In this document: piece after piece, positions 51,526 to 62,314 of the stretch | Numbering within the stretch: position 1 is the first letter of the stretch | How the letters are laid out: every line of letters begins with the position of its first letter | Origin: Plasmodiophora brassicae | Lineage: Eukaryota > Endomyxa: Phytomyxea > Phytomyxea > Plasmodiophorida | DNA length: 64,000 nucleotides | NCBI GenBank assembly: GCA_036867785.1 | Contig: CP145424.1 | Coordinates: 496,001 to 560,000, forward strand | Direction: 5' to 3' | The notes under the pieces: generated by a model | The model's database searches: none | What the model saw: only the letters and a program-made list of their open reading frames with translations | What the model was told of the DNA's origin: nothing | Translations under genes and position numbers: made by a program

Positions 51526-53104
51526 CTACATCGCAATGCTGATCGCCTTATGGTCGGACGCCACCATACTGGGCGCTGGCGCGACCTTGACAGCGTCCTT
51601 GGGTCTATCATCGCTCGTCGACGACGCGCGCACGCAAGATCGTGGCATGAACGCCTGGCTGACGACGTGGACGATGCTGGAACGCGTGCGGAAAGCGCTG
51701 ATGAACGTAGAGCACTGGATGGCGTTCAGCGTGATCGCCAGCGTGTACAGCAGGATATAGTACGATACGCTTCGCATGTTCAGGATGGTGAACACGACCT
51801 GGGACACGAGGACGACGATGCCGATCGCGCCGGAGATGGCCACACGTCTTGCGAATTGTAGGCTGCGGGTCCGTTCCCGCGTCGAGATCGTCGTGTTCCT
51901 CAACAGTTCCGTCGACACCATGCTCCCGTACCTCATGAACAGGACCGAGACGGGGATGTTCATCAGGAAATAGAACAGCTGCACGAAATTGCCCTGTCAG
52001 CAACGTCGTCGTCCACCGACGAAGTGTTAACGAGTCTCCCACCGAGAAGTACGTGCTGCTGAAGTATTCTTGCCAGGTCAGGGCGGCCGTGAAGGTTGCG
52101 ATCACGTCGACGGTGAAGACGGTGCCGACAACGCAGAGCAGGAGGCGCATTGCGACCTGGTGCCGCGTGCTCACCGTCTTGCCCTGCATCAGGTGGTCGT
52201 GCATCGCCATCCCTATGGCGGCCGTACTAGCGAACGTGACGGGGATGAATGAGGTCAGCAGAATTCGGTAGAGGGGTCTCGAGAAGGCCTGCAGGCTGTA
52301 GAACGCCGCGTCGGTCAGCCACAGCGTGCGGATCGTGGACGACACCAGCACCGTCGTGAACACGATCGCGGGATACAGCGGCACGGCGCGTACCTTGCCT
52401 TGTCGGTCTGCACGGCAGCCAGCGAGATCAGGGCGCGGCTGGAACCAATCGCGTGCATGCTGCGCCGCCTAACCGATGGCAAACGCGGCCAGCTTGTAGG
52501 CGGACGCGGCCATGTTCACCACGTTGATCAACCAGGCAATGGCTAGGGCGGCGATGGCTGCTGGATTTGCGAACATTGCCGACGCGGACGTCCCTTCCAG
52601 TATGTCGCTTGCGTCCACGACCGCGGTAATCGGGCCGGAACGATGACGACGAACAACGTCGTTCATCGACGTCAAGGCGTCCAGCCCGTCCAGGATGACG
52701 ATCGGCAATGTCGATCGCTGCTCCCGGGGGCTGGCGGTCTTGTCCGACTCGACCCAGGCATACAAGCTGGCAATGGGCGCCCAATTCGTCGTCACCATCG
52801 CCATGCCGAGGCACCCGCGGGACTGACAGGCGCTGGCCCAGGCGAACGTGTTGGAGTAGGCGTCGTAGTCGACGACAATGACCGTCCCCGACACCTCGCT
52901 GCCGAGCGATGCCGGGTCCGACCCATCGACGAAATGCAGAGGTGCGGTAATCGAGAAGCTCGTGTTGGCGTGACGGTAGGTTGCCGTCTTCATGGCGACC
53001 GTGACGGCAGAGTTGTTGGCAACGAATGTCGCGTACAGCGCCCCTCGTGAGGTGCCGAGGCCCAGCGCGACGCAAACGCCCAGCAGTACCTTTACTTTCG
53101 TCAT
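51526..53104 (-). CDS. membrane protein with PA-like ectodomain and about seven helices
   Basis: Exons 53104-52474, 52407-52043 and 51993-51526 (introns 66 and 49 nt, all phases consistent) give 487 residues. It has a signal peptide (VKVLLGVCVALGLGTSRG), then an ectodomain with N-glycosylation sites and a protease-associated-like core (SGTVIVVDYDAYSNTFAWA, CQSRGCLGMAMVTTN). Helices follow: AIAALAIAWLINVVNMAAS, PLYPAIVFTTVLVSSTI, ILLTSFIPVTFASTAAIG, LLLCVVGTVFTVDVIATF, FVQLFYFLMNIPVSVLF, GAIGIVVLVSQVVFTIL and YYILLYTLAITLNAI. PA domain plus seven helices would be a receptor-like layout; ligand and partner are unknown. The gene sits between two diverged direct repeats. Confidence 0.75.
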
Positions 53105-53442
53105 CGCGCTGACGTGCAGGTGGTATACCCGACTGACCCGACGTGATCCACTACTTTAACCGCTCAACTGCCGGCACCGATCTCGGCTGGCTGGCTGTCA
53201 CATGTACCTGGTCACAGACGCCCGTTGCGGCAACGCGCGCCATATCATCCATTCAGCACTGGCCGAAGGTCGGGCCCTCGCTGCGCCCCCGTCATGGCGA
53301 AGCGGGGACCAACAACCGTGACGGCAGTGCAGCCGGGGCTGCTGCTGGCCGTTGGTGTGGCGCCCGTACATACAGCGACTGATCACTCATATCCGGGATG
53401 CCGATGAGACGACGTGTGCTGTTCTCGAATACGATCACGCTG

Positions 53443-53575
53443 AAGGGCTTCGCCACCTGCCCGCCGCATCGCAGAACGTCGACTAATGAAGTGTCTTACT
53501 TTACCTATGACAATTCCTGTTTGTGTGCCGGTTGCTGTTGGTAGATGTTCTGTGCCCTGGCGAATCTGTCGATGG
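53443..53575. repeat. direct repeat copy 2, RBBP5-tail remnant and LRR-gene 3' end
   Basis: On the plus strand, sequence from about 53.38 kb to the TAA at 53484-53486 reads like a second RBBP5 C terminus (AEGLRHLPAASQNVD), but no RBBP5 gene precedes it. On the minus strand the same block encodes the tail of the next gene (TIDRFARAQNIYQ); copy 1 still reads IDSFARAQ on its minus strand. Confidence 0.65.
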
Positions 53576-54726
53576 TCTCTGCTAGGTCTGGGTTGCGTTC
53601 CCAGAACGCCTTTGTCGTTGACCGTCTCATTCGGAAGCACACCAGGGCACTCACAGCCAGCATCAGGATGATCACGGGAATGGCAACGTACGAAACGAGA
53701 GTGGGACTGCGTGCTTGTACATGGAACGACGTGGGCGCCTGAGTACTCGCTTGCGCGGCGGAAGGCTTATGTCTCAATCGATCCCACAACGGGTACGCTG
53801 CGCCCAAAGCAAGGGTTCCGTACAGAAGAGCCTTGGTCAATGGTAGAGACCGCTTTGAAGTCGTTGCCGTTGGCCGCACTTTGCGTCGCGCCATCGTCTC
53901 ACGAGCCCCAGCTAAGACGGCCACACCAATGCACACTCCCGTGACAAAGTTCGGAAGTACACCTGTGCTCGGATCGTAAGGCTGGCCGTTGACCGTGATG
54001 GCAAGATCATGGCCTCGTTGCGCCTTCCGCAGCTGGACCAAGCCGCGTGGGGGACGGTGTGCCGAGTTTAACGTCGCGCCAATGAACTGAATTGCCTGGA
54101 TGTCTGGAAGCTTGCCGAACACAACGCACTCGAACGGCCTCTTCGCATGATCGCTAACGTAAATGGTGAGTCTGCGCAGCGTTCGAAACCCATCGAAGAC
54201 GAGCATCGGGTCTTTGCTGGTAGGTAGGACGGCAACGATGTCCTCGATGTGCGAATCAGACAATGATCCGCTAGCCTTCAGGTTCGCCGACAGCCTGACC
54301 GAGCCCGATGATCAGCATGTGCCCGAATAGGATGTCGTACCCGGTCTGCGGTTACCTGAGTCGTCGTAGATTTGGCATGGCGTTCAGCGCTTCGTACGTG
54401 ACTGCGGGAGCCGATATATTGAGATCTTGAATGCTACCAGGGAATGCGTCAGAGCAGCGAATGCAGACAAGGTGTGAACCGGATACGACGAACTTGTTCC
54501 CTTGGCAGTGGCGCAGCAGCCGGCCATCGAATGAAAGGTCGGGCGGCAGGACAGCTTGGACGGCCAGCGGAACAGCGGCGGATTCGCTCGACGACGGGCC
54601 GGGAAATGGCACTGCTGTGACGTAGCGGTGGAGCGCGCCCGTCCAGAGCATGCAACGGGGTGGGTGTGGCGTCCAGGCGTACGTCAGTGAAGCCAGCGCA
54701 ACCGCGACCACGACGCTCGGACCCAT
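53505..54726 (-). CDS. type I membrane protein with LRR-like ectodomain
   Basis: Exons 54726-54356 and 54294-53505 (intron 61 nt) encode 386 residues. It has a signal peptide (GPSVVVAVALASLTYAW) and an ectodomain with leucine-rich-repeat-like turns (ALNAMPNLRRLRLSANL, FDGFRTLRRLTIYVSD, FGKLPDIQAIQFIGATL) and N-terminal Cys pairs (HLVCIRCSDAF). Hydrophobic segments follow at LPNFVTGVCIGVAVLAG, ALLYGTLALGAAYPLW and YVAIPVIILMLAVSALVCF, with a basic tail. It is probably a surface receptor or adhesion protein. Its 3' end lies in the second direct repeat. Confidence 0.7.
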
Positions 54727-54956
54727 GGCCGTGACGTGCTGACGCTAGTCTTGCTTCAAAGGCCTGGCGCACTTCCCGACTATTAATATCGGCGCCCCGT
54801 CCTTCTGACGGTATCAGAAGTGCTGCAGAGCGACCCAGTGCGTCCCAAAAATAACTGTCGTCAGCGCGCTGCTGCCATGTCATCAGCGGCATCGCGGAGG
54901 ACGACGACGTCGAGTGCGCAGGTGAATATTTTATGATAACGTAGAGCGAGAACGTC

Positions 54957-55565
54957 CTAGTACATTTTGCAGCACTGGTTGTTTCTCTTGGCGCCCTTGT
55001 AGAATGCGACAGATATGCCGGTCAGGTCTTCCGATTTCGCCATCAGGCTGTCGATCGTCTCGCCGCGCTTCAGAATCTCCTCGATGTTCTTGTGCATGAT
55101 GTCCTTGACGTCGTCGAGGTTCTTCTGCACCTGGGTCAGCTTGTCGGCGTTCTCCGGGTTCTGGTACCGCTTCAGGTCGGCGTCCATGTCCGCGATCGCC
55201 AGGTTGGCGTCGGCGGTCACGTTTGCCCATTCGTTGGCGTGCTCGGTGTCCATGGCTCGCATGAATCTGCCGATCAACGAGAACGCCACGCGGACAGGGT
55301 ATTCACTATCGCAGATGACAACGCCGGCCATGCGGTCTTGCCTGACATGGACGTGGCACACGAAGGGGATGTCTGTCAGCGTCACGGTCTGTCGCACGCC
55401 CGCAGACGTCCGCTGACACGTCGTCCGGGACGCGAACGTCAGGTGCTCCCGGATCGTGGTGCGCTCGAAGAACGAGAACGACGACAGGTCCTCGGCCGTT
55501 GCCAACTTCAGCGGCGACTCATCGTCGGACCGCCATAGGAACACGGCAGCGTACAGGACTTTCAT
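54957..55565 (-). CDS. YKT6: YKT6 prenylated R-SNARE
   Basis: An intronless 202-residue protein starting MKVLYAAVFLWRSDD, the longin domain start. It includes SSFSFFERTTIREHLTFASR and RMAGVVICDSEYPVRVAF, and a SNARE helix (LDDVKDIMHKNIEEILKRGE, with Arg at the zero layer). It ends NNQCCKMY, the double-Cys YKT6 tail: the first Cys is normally palmitoylated and the second lies in a CaaX box for prenylation. YKT6 drives fusion in ER-Golgi, vacuolar and autophagosomal traffic. The Met was chosen from the conserved longin start, not the longer open frame. A terminal Tyr is unusual for a CaaX box. Confidence 0.95.
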   Translation of the reverse strand: MKVLYAAVFLWRSDDESPLKLATAEDLSSFSFFERTTIREHLTFASRTTCQRTSAGVRQTVTLTDIPFVCHVHVRQDRMAGVVICDSEYPVRVAFSLIGRFMRAMDTEHANEWANVTADANLAIADMDADLKRYQNPENADKLTQVQKNLDDVKDIMHKNIEEILKRGETIDSLMAKSEDLTGISVAFYKGAKRNNQCCKMY

Positions 55566-55997
55566 GGGCCGCCGACACGCGCGACTCGGACTGCCCGCGG
55601 AACGCGACAATCTGCCAAAAAACGATGCAGGCCACCGACGTGATTTTGTCTTTTTTTTGCTACGTTGTCCCCCTCGACGACGACGACGTGCAGACCGCTA
55701 TCAGTCATCACGATGGTCGCCTACGAACGCCCCTCGTCCACGCCGCTGCGTGTTTGATCCGCACGAAATGTCGGAACCGCAGCTCGGACCGGCGCGTACA
55801 ACTCATGCATGCGCATGACAGATTTCGCTCCCGGGTGCTGCTGGCGAGTGGGGCGCCACGCTTGCGCGAACTGCACACCGGGTCCCGTGTGCTGTGTGGT
55901 GCAGCGATGACGGGTCCGCGCAGGAACGGCGCCCCGGTCTGCACTGAGCCGGTGGTCCGCGAAAACGCGTCACTCGGAGTGTTTCGGGGAGCGACGG
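55566..55997. other. divergent intergenic region between YKT6 and BUB3
   Basis: It contains a T-rich run (about 55650-55659) and presumably both promoters. No gene is supported. Confidence 0.5.
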
Positions 55998-57117
55998 ATG
56001 GCAGCGCCCGCCGTCGAATTCGAGTTGCGGTCGCCGCCGACGGACGGCATCAGCGCCGTGCAGTTCGGGTCGTCGACCGACAACCTGCTCGTGTCGTCGT
56101 GGGACAAGACGTGTCGCGTGTACGACGCGGTCGGCAATCGGCTCGTGCATGCGCACCCGCAGGCGTCGTCGGCGCTGTGCGCCGTGTTCTCCGCCGAGGA
56201 CGATTCGCGATACGTCTGCGGACTCGTGGACGGGTCTGTCGTCGAGGTCGACATCGAGCGCGCCGCACCGACAGCGCTGGCGTCGCATGCGGCCGGCGCC
56301 AAGTCGGTCGTCGCTATGAAACAGACGATCATATCCGGCGGATGGGACCGACAACTGTTCGTCCATGATCGACGGTCGAGGCAGTCGGCCGTGGATCGTG
56401 CCGATTTGCCTGGCAAGGTCTACGTTATTGCTGACGCCGGCCACCACCTTCTGCTAGTGGCCACCAGCGACCGGCATGTGCTGCTGTACGATGCGCGCGC
56501 GCTCTCTGCTGGGCCCACACAGGTTCGGCAATCGTCCCTAAAGCATCAGACGCGTGCCGCTGCCTGCGCTCCGACTCGTGACCATTACGTCGGTATGTCC
56601 CCGATTGCTACGTGGATCTGCATCGCGTCCTGATGACCGGTTCGGCAGTGTCGTCGATTGAAGGGCGCGTGGCGGTTGAGTATATTGACCCAGATCCTGC
56701 CGTACAGGCCAACAAGTACGCGTTCAAATGCCATCGGGGGACGGGACCGGATGGCCGGTCGTGCGTGTACCCGGTGAATGCGATCGCATTCCATCCTGTG
56801 CACGGGACATTCGCGACGGGCGGCGACGACCAGACTGTTAATATATGGGACGGGCAAGGTCGCAAGCGAATCCGACAGCTGCCGCCGTACACCACATCGG
56901 TCAGTGCGTTGGCGTTCAGTCGCCATGGCAACTACCTGGCCGTTGCCAGCTCCTATACGTACAGCGGTAAGGCCGTCGCCTATTACGTGTCCTTCACAGC
57001 GATCGCTCAGCGCCCCCGATGTCAGAGGGCGAACGCGACCACCCGCCGGATGCCGTCTTCATCAGGTCCATCGACGCCAACGATGTGCTGCCCAAGTCGA
57101 AACGCGTTCGCGATTAA
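55998..57117 (+). CDS. BUB3: spindle checkpoint WD40 protein BUB3
   Basis: Exons 55998-56592, 56649-56966 and 57011-57117 (introns 56 and 44 nt) give 339 residues. The order of signatures matches BUB3: [75 protein letters not shown] restored across the first splice, [43 protein letters not shown] and LAVASSYTY. The tail is [21 protein letters not shown]3 brings BUB1 and BUBR1 to phosphorylated kinetochores. The start at 55998 gives the canonical length. Confidence 0.95.
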
Positions 57118-57338
57118 CGAGTACCCCGCTGACGTTCTGCAATACATTCCGTGTCATTGTTCATTCGTCGTCACTCGTCACTGTTGCAGGCAGATCTGCA
57201 CGAGAAACGTGGGAGGGGCCGTCTCAAAGTGGACATCGATCGACGATTGCACTTGGAATCCGAAATTGCCGCCGCTGGGCGACGCGCGCCGCGCCAACGG
57301 TGTTGTGTCGTCGCAGTCGCGGGCGACCCCGTCGAACA

Positions 57339-58147
57339 ATGGCGCGCGTGTGCGCCGTTCGCCGGCACTATATGGGCCGGGCCCTAATAGGCCGACGGTG
57401 CAGCTCGACGTCGCTGTCGGACTGGAAGTGGGACGACAGCCGCGAACGTGGCTACTTTGCCGATATCAGGGAGTACACGGCGACGCGCGGTACGACCGCC
57501 CGCCCGGGGCCACGACGATGGCCCGTCCCTAACACGCGGTGGTTCGCAGGAGTCGTTGTGTCGCCTATGAACGCCATGCTGTCTTCCCGACATGGCATCC
57601 CGCTGCCGATGATCATGTGCCGATCGTTGGAGGAGCGGTTCGAACGCGAGGCGCCGTTGCCGGAAATCACGCCGCTGAACGGGCGAACGACGCTGATGGG
57701 GTTGTCGTTCCGGGAATCGGGCCGGCAGGCCTTGTCGACCTGGATCCAACCGTTCATGGCGACGTCGCCGTCCAGGAAGCAGTACGTCGAGGTCTGCGCC
57801 GTCGAAGGGCGAACGCATCGGTTCCTGCTGCGGTACGTGCTGCGGTCGTCGCTGCTTGCCAAGCTGGAACCCGCAGAGACGTCGCTCGTCAAGGCGCACC
57901 TGTACTCGTTCGTCGATCTCGTCGACGAGTTCCAGGCGCTTGGCGTCCGCAATCGTCTCGCAGGTGACAACTGCCCCTTTTTCGCTTTCCGTGACGTCGA
58001 CCTTGACCCAATCCCCGTTCAGGTTATGTGTTCCTGATAGATTCCCAGGGCAGGATTCGCTGGCGGGCGTCCGGCAAGCTGGAGGGCCCCGTGTGCGACA
58101 TGTTCACCAGGTTCGCCAACGAGCTGGACGATGAGATTGCACAGTGA
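57339..58147 (+). CDS. ATP10: mitochondrial ATP synthase assembly factor ATP10
   Basis: Exons 57339-57489, 57550-57963 and 58023-58147 (introns 60 and 59 nt, CTAAC branch in the first) give 229 residues. The N terminus is a mitochondrial presequence ([18 protein letters not shown]). The conserved core follows: [59 protein letters not shown] and, across the second splice, [23 protein letters not shown]10 acts in the mitochondrial inner membrane in assembly of the Fo sector around subunit 6. The stop is at 58147. It is convergent with EB1, 25 bases apart. Confidence 0.88.
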
Positions 58148-58171
58148 TACACGCGGGCGCTCGTTTATATA

Positions 58172-58902
58172 TCATGGCCTGCTGCCGGGTTTGTCCTCCC
58201 TCATGAGGTCCAAGATCAGTTGCCTGGGGATGAGGTCGTCGGCGTAGTCGTCGCAAGCGACCTCGATCTGCCTGAGCTTATCGTAGTACCAGTCCCGTTC
58301 GACCTCGATCGCGTCTCGCTCGGCGATGACCGCCGCCAGCGACTCCTCCGACTGGCTCGGCTCCCGGCGCTGCTTCTCCAACGGCTTCGGCGACGCGACG
58401 AACCCGCCCTGACCAGCGAGCCGTTTCGACCTTGCCCGGTACCTGGCCTCCCATTTCCTGGCGGCGCTGGCGCGTCTCGCTTCCGCGTCATAGCTCGTGT
58501 GTGCATTGTACATGGTCTGCCAAAGGTGCCGCAGCCACTGCGCCAGGTGCAGGATCTCCTGCGTGCGCCCACGAACGATCGCCTGCACATCGATGACGCG
58601 CTTGAGCCGATGGCGGTGCAGGGCGGCCAGGAACAGCCGGAAGTTGCCCTCGAACTCGTACACGTACTGCGCCGCGAAGTTCACACGATCCAGCGGGATC
58701 GTCCCCGGGTAGATCGAGTCGATCACCTGACAGACGATCGCGCCTGGCCACACGAATGTCAGCGGCGGCGTGCGAACGACAGCATCGAGCACGGCGGGCG
58801 CGAACCATCTCGAATTTGCTCGATGCGCGTGTACCCGGCTTTGAAGAACGAGTTCAGCCAGTCCAGCAGGTCGGTCGCCGACACAAAGTTCGCCGGGTTC
58901 AT
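58172..58902 (-). CDS. EB1: EB1 microtubule plus-end binding protein
   Basis: Exons 58902-58806 and 58743-58172 (intron 62 nt) give 222 residues. The calponin-homology domain starts MNPANFVSATDLLDWLNSFF, and the splice restores IRDGAIVCQVIDSIYPGTIP, then RVNFAAQYVYEFEGNFRLF and LKRVIDVQAIVRGRTQEILH. A Ser/Pro/basic linker leads to the dimerising coiled coil (AERDAIEVERDWYYDKLRQI). It ends DKPGSRP, so the C-terminal EEY/F that binds CAP-Gly proteins is absent. EB1 tracks growing microtubule tips and also locates to basal bodies. Confidence 0.93.
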
Positions 58903-59493
58903 ATTGCCTGGCGAACGCGCCGTTCAGAACGGTACCACCCTACCGCGCTGGCGTTTACCGATCGGACGCGGGCCCGACAGCGGCAGCATTGCTGGTCGTA
59001 TCGCTGCTCCTGCTGGCGGTTTCGCTTGCCCTGACTGTCGCCAGCGCCGCGTGCCGAACTGATATCTGGAGATATTTCGGCATCGTTCCGGGAACGCCCC
59101 CCTAACGCCGCTGCCCCTTCTTCGCCGCAGGCAAGGTGCACCCAGCTCCTAGTCAGCGACAACGAACAGCGCGAGGACATCGGTGACAACAGCTGGACGA
59201 CGAATGCGGGCGTCCAGCAACCGCGATTGATGCTCCCTTGTGGGGGACAGCAGGACCCTGAAAGATGGGGGACGCCGTCCCCAGACGGGTACGTTGGCCC
59301 TCATAGGGTACTCCTCGGTTGCCGTCTGACAGCATCGTTCCGGTTGTGCTGGATGCCGCCATCGCTGGATATAATATATCTGTAGTCTGATCGGTCGAGG
59401 CAGATATCTGGAGGGGCGCGCGCGCGATCCACCTGGATCGCGACGCGTACGCGCGCCCACCATTGCTGAAGCCGCGTAATTCGCGCTGCTGCC
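58903..59493. other. region without a supported gene
   Basis: A hydrophobic plus-strand stretch near 58.99-59.10 kb (LLVVSLLLLAVSLALTVASA) looks like a signal or tail-anchor helix but has no start codon in frame. A short CG run lies at about 59416-59426, upstream of the next gene. Nothing else is seen. Confidence 0.4.
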
Positions 59494-59746
59494 ATGACGA
59501 AAGCGAACGAACCCGCGCAGGCCAGCAAGCATCTATCGCGCGCCGAGCGCGTCCAGAAGATGCAGGCCGGCAAGGCACTCAAGAAGGTGCGTCCCCGATC
59601 GGCAATGAAAGCCGGCGTGCTTTGGGCTCAGAACTGTGTGGGACGTTTAGGCGAAGAAGGAGGCCGCCGTTGCCCGCCTGAACAAGGCCCGTATGGTTCG
59701 CGCCAGGAAGCTCCAGGATGCTCGTGCGTCCCACCCAGCCAAGTAG
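59494..59746 (+). CDS. very small Lys/Arg/Ala-rich protein
   Basis: Two exons, 59494-59586 and 59651-59746 (intron 64 nt), encode 62 residues. The sequence is highly charged and helical (ASKHLSRAERVQKMQAGKAL, then KKAKKEAAVARLNKARMVRA). Such composition suits a nucleolar or ribosome-associated peptide. The phase-0 join and good codon use favour a real gene, but the family is not recognised. Confidence 0.5.
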
Positions 59747-59837
59747 TGGCCCCCTATGCCTGCGCCTGCAGCGTTTCGCGACGAATACAGTGCCTGACGT
59801 CATCGATGTTGATTGATGGGGCAACGTGTCTTGGCCG

Positions 59838-60230
59838 TTACCGACCAGGACGTTCCAGCACGGCAGGCGGGTGGGCATCGCGTTGTCGTTGCCCGGTGCA
59901 GTTGGGGAGCGGCGGGAGCGGCACGCTTGGAGGGGGATGCTGAAGCTCGTACACAGCGAGGTCCAGTCGTCTGATCGCCTGCGTGAGGACCTCCCGAGTG
60001 GACGGCGCCATCGACGCCCGCCCCGCATGATGGACCGCCTCGCCCGTCGGCGTCGTGGAAGGCCCCCGATGAACCCTCGCCCGAATTCGCGACAGGACCT
60101 CGGCGACGTCGTCCACGCGCGCCAACTCCTCGTCGAGCGTCGGCGTCGACCCCGACACGGGGCACCCATCCCAATGCACGATCGCGATCGCCGCAACGAC
60201 GCAGACGACGACCAGGCCCGGACGCGGCAT
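59838..60230 (-). CDS. small secreted protein
   Basis: ATG at 60230 gives 130 residues beginning with a signal peptide (PRPGLVVVCVVAAIAIVHWD). The mature part has two Cys, a helical middle (LDEELARVDDVAEVLSRIRA) and a Pro-rich end (HPPPSVPLPPLP). It is intronless. No family is recognised. Confidence 0.5.
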   Translation of the reverse strand: MPRPGLVVVCVVAAIAIVHWDGCPVSGSTPTLDEELARVDDVAEVLSRIRARVHRGPSTTPTGEAVHHAGRASMAPSTREVLTQAIRRLDLAVYELQHPPPSVPLPPLPNCTGQRQRDAHPPAVLERPGR

Positions 60231-60597
60231 GGCCGCCCGATGAACGGGGAACGGCTGCAAATCACACCTCGAACTTGTCCTCGGCGTGGTTCGGCAGGCG
60301 GTCCGGCGCGCCGCTAAATTCAGCCGCGCCCGCGTTCGTCGTCGCCGCAACGATGACGTCTGCGCCAGCGCGCCCTCCGCCCGTCGTTGTCATCGCCGTG
60401 CCGCTTTCCGAACTGGGGCCAGGCAATGCAACGAAGGGTGTCGCGGTGGGGCGGTCCCAGGGGGCTGCAACGTGTTCGCCATCGCGTTGAGGGTGTGCCG
60501 TCCGGGCGCGTCCGGTCCAGGGGGCCGGTCGCGCTCGCGGCCCCTGTGACGCGGCGGGTGGTATCATCATGTATCGTCAGAAGATATCCGGTCGGCA
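60231..60597. other. divergent intergenic region
   Basis: It lies between the small secreted-protein gene and the Myb gene. It is very GC-rich, and frames on both strands look like shadows. No gene is supported. Confidence 0.4.
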
Positions 60598-61101
60598 ATG
60601 GAGGTGCCGGGCGAGCTCAAGGGCGGGCGCCTGCGCTGGACGTCGGAGGACGTCGCCAACCTGATGACGGGCGTCCTGACGTACGGGCACGCCTGGTCGA
60701 CGATCGTCAAGAAGTACGACTTCCGCGGGCGCAACGCCAAGGCCATCAGCGACAAGTTCTACTCGATCGCGGGCAAGGGCGACCGGCGCAGCATCTACTC
60801 GCCCGAGGAGGAGGCCGACCTGATCGAGGGCGTCAAGCGCTTCGGCTGTCGCAGCTGGAAACGGATCGTCGACGAGCCCGGCGAGGAAGGGCGACGGAGA
60901 AAGCGCGCGGAAGGCGAACGAGCTGACGACGACGACGACGACGACGAAGAGGGCGACAACGACGACGAGGGACGCGAGGCGAAACGCAGTCGGCCATCGT
61001 CTCCGACGTTCGTCAGGTTCCAGTCGCTCCTCCTGGCCGTCGCCGCCGAGCACAGCAACAACAGGAGCGCGACCGATGACGACCTACCTGCCTGCGTCTA
61101 G
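60598..61101 (+). CDS. two-repeat Myb/SANT nuclear protein
   Basis: An intronless 167-residue frame. The first repeat reads LRWTSEDVANLMTGVLTYGH, AWSTIVKKYDF, RGRNAKAISDKFYSI; the second YSPEEEADLIEGVKRFGCRS, WKRIV. Both have the spaced aromatic residues of Myb helices. A basic stretch and a run of seven Asp follow, then a short helix near the end. Likely a DNA-binding or chromatin protein. The first repeat resembles telobox-type Myb domains of TRF-like proteins, but the telobox consensus is not clearly met. Confidence 0.7.
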   Translation: MEVPGELKGGRLRWTSEDVANLMTGVLTYGHAWSTIVKKYDFRGRNAKAISDKFYSIAGKGDRRSIYSPEEEADLIEGVKRFGCRSWKRIVDEPGEEGRRRKRAEGERADDDDDDDEEGDNDDEGREAKRSRPSSPTFVRFQSLLLAVAAEHSNNRSATDDDLPACV

Positions 61102-61135
61102 CGATTGCCCGACCGATAAACCCAGTGCACCGATT

Positions 61136-62314
61136 CTATTGAAGCGTGCCGCGCACGACCTGGATCACGATGTTGCGCCTGGTGATGCGGTTCAGGGTCG
61201 GCGCGTGCGTCCTGATCGAGGCGGCCAGCAGCCGCAGGTCGTCGATGGCGGCCCCGATCTCGTCCGGCGGGCAGGACCCCGCCAGGATCGACGACGGCAC
61301 GACACTCAGTACCAGGTGACGCATTCGTCGCCAGACGCCCATCAGCAGAATGCACCTGACCGCGTCGGGTCAGAACGTCTGGGGCTGACATTGGGCACCA
61401 TGCGACAACCGGTGCGGTCCCTGACGCTGGTCGTGGTCGTGGCACCAACGACGAAGGTCGATATCGGTTCGACAGCCGTGGAGAAGGAGGTCGTTGATAC
61501 CGGCCTCGTTCATCATGGGCGACTATGTGGCAGGGCGTAGTAAGGGACGGTTGTGTGGCCGGCATGGAAGGTTGCCGTCTTCACACACCTGGGAGAGGCG
61601 CTCAGGAATCGTGACGGTCTCCCAGTGCCGGCGAATCGCGTCAGGCGATTCCAGCTGGGCCGCGATCGGGTGCCAGTCGCTCTCCGACCATTCCCGAGCG
61701 CGACGATTGGCATGCGCGAGGACGGCGCCCTGGATCTTGCCAATGTCGCATCGTGGCCGTTCGAGCTCGTCGCAGACCCATTTGGTGGCGCGGCACCACT
61801 CCTCGTCGTTCAGCAACGCTCGACGCCGGGTCGCCAGGTACCGTTCCAGGAGTGGGACAGCAGCGCGATGGCAGGACGCGTCGGAAACGACGGTGGATGA
61901 GGGCTCCAGCAGCGATATCCGATCACGAATGGCGCTGGAGTAGGTAATGTCCCGGAAGATCTAACGACGGGTTGAGTCGTCAACGCTGATGCGAGGCAGC
62001 GTGCTCGAGGACCTGTTCGAAGACGAGTCTGGCGCGGCGGGGGCTGATGCCCAGCAACGACGACGTACGGCGGGCACAGTCGGCGAGTTCCCGGTCGTCA
62101 TGAACGCGATCCTGGGAGGGCGCCGCGATTACCTAGGGCGCTGGCATTACACGTATTAGGTCAAAGGTACCTTGCGGCGGGCGAGATGCAGGCGGTGAGC
62201 CCTGGCCACGGTTGTCAGGTCGGGATCGGCTGTGAAGTCCACATTGTACAGCCGTTCAACGCGGGTCTTCCTGTCCAGGAACGCGCTGGCCAGTTCCGAC
62301 ACGCCGGATGCCAT
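61136..62314 (-). CDS. hypothetical multi-exon protein
   Basis: Starting at ATG 62314, exons 62314-62171 and 62111-62013, then 61960 onward, join in phase 0 (introns 59 and 52 nt). They read MASGVSELASAFLDRKTRVE, then ELADCARRTSSLLGISPRRA, LVFEQIFRDITYSSAI, WCRATKWVCDELERPRCDIG and ESPDAIRRHWETVTIPERLS. A later part near 61.49-61.39 kb reads MNEAGINDLLLHGCRTDIDL, and the last exon ends RITRRNIVIQVVRGTLQ at 61136. A helical protein of unknown family. If the 52-nt intron is not used, the frame ends at 61980 and two separate genes would result. Confidence 0.45.

Noticed and set aside
56778-57338. 5' part of the 419-codon frame that overlaps BUB3
   Set aside because: Only the part after 57339 belongs to ATP10. 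The earlier part overlaps BUB3 exons in another frame and has random composition.
58990-59103. Short hydrophobic plus-strand reading that could be a tail-anchored protein
   Set aside because: No in-frame ATG, and no splice acceptor joins it convincingly to an upstream exon.
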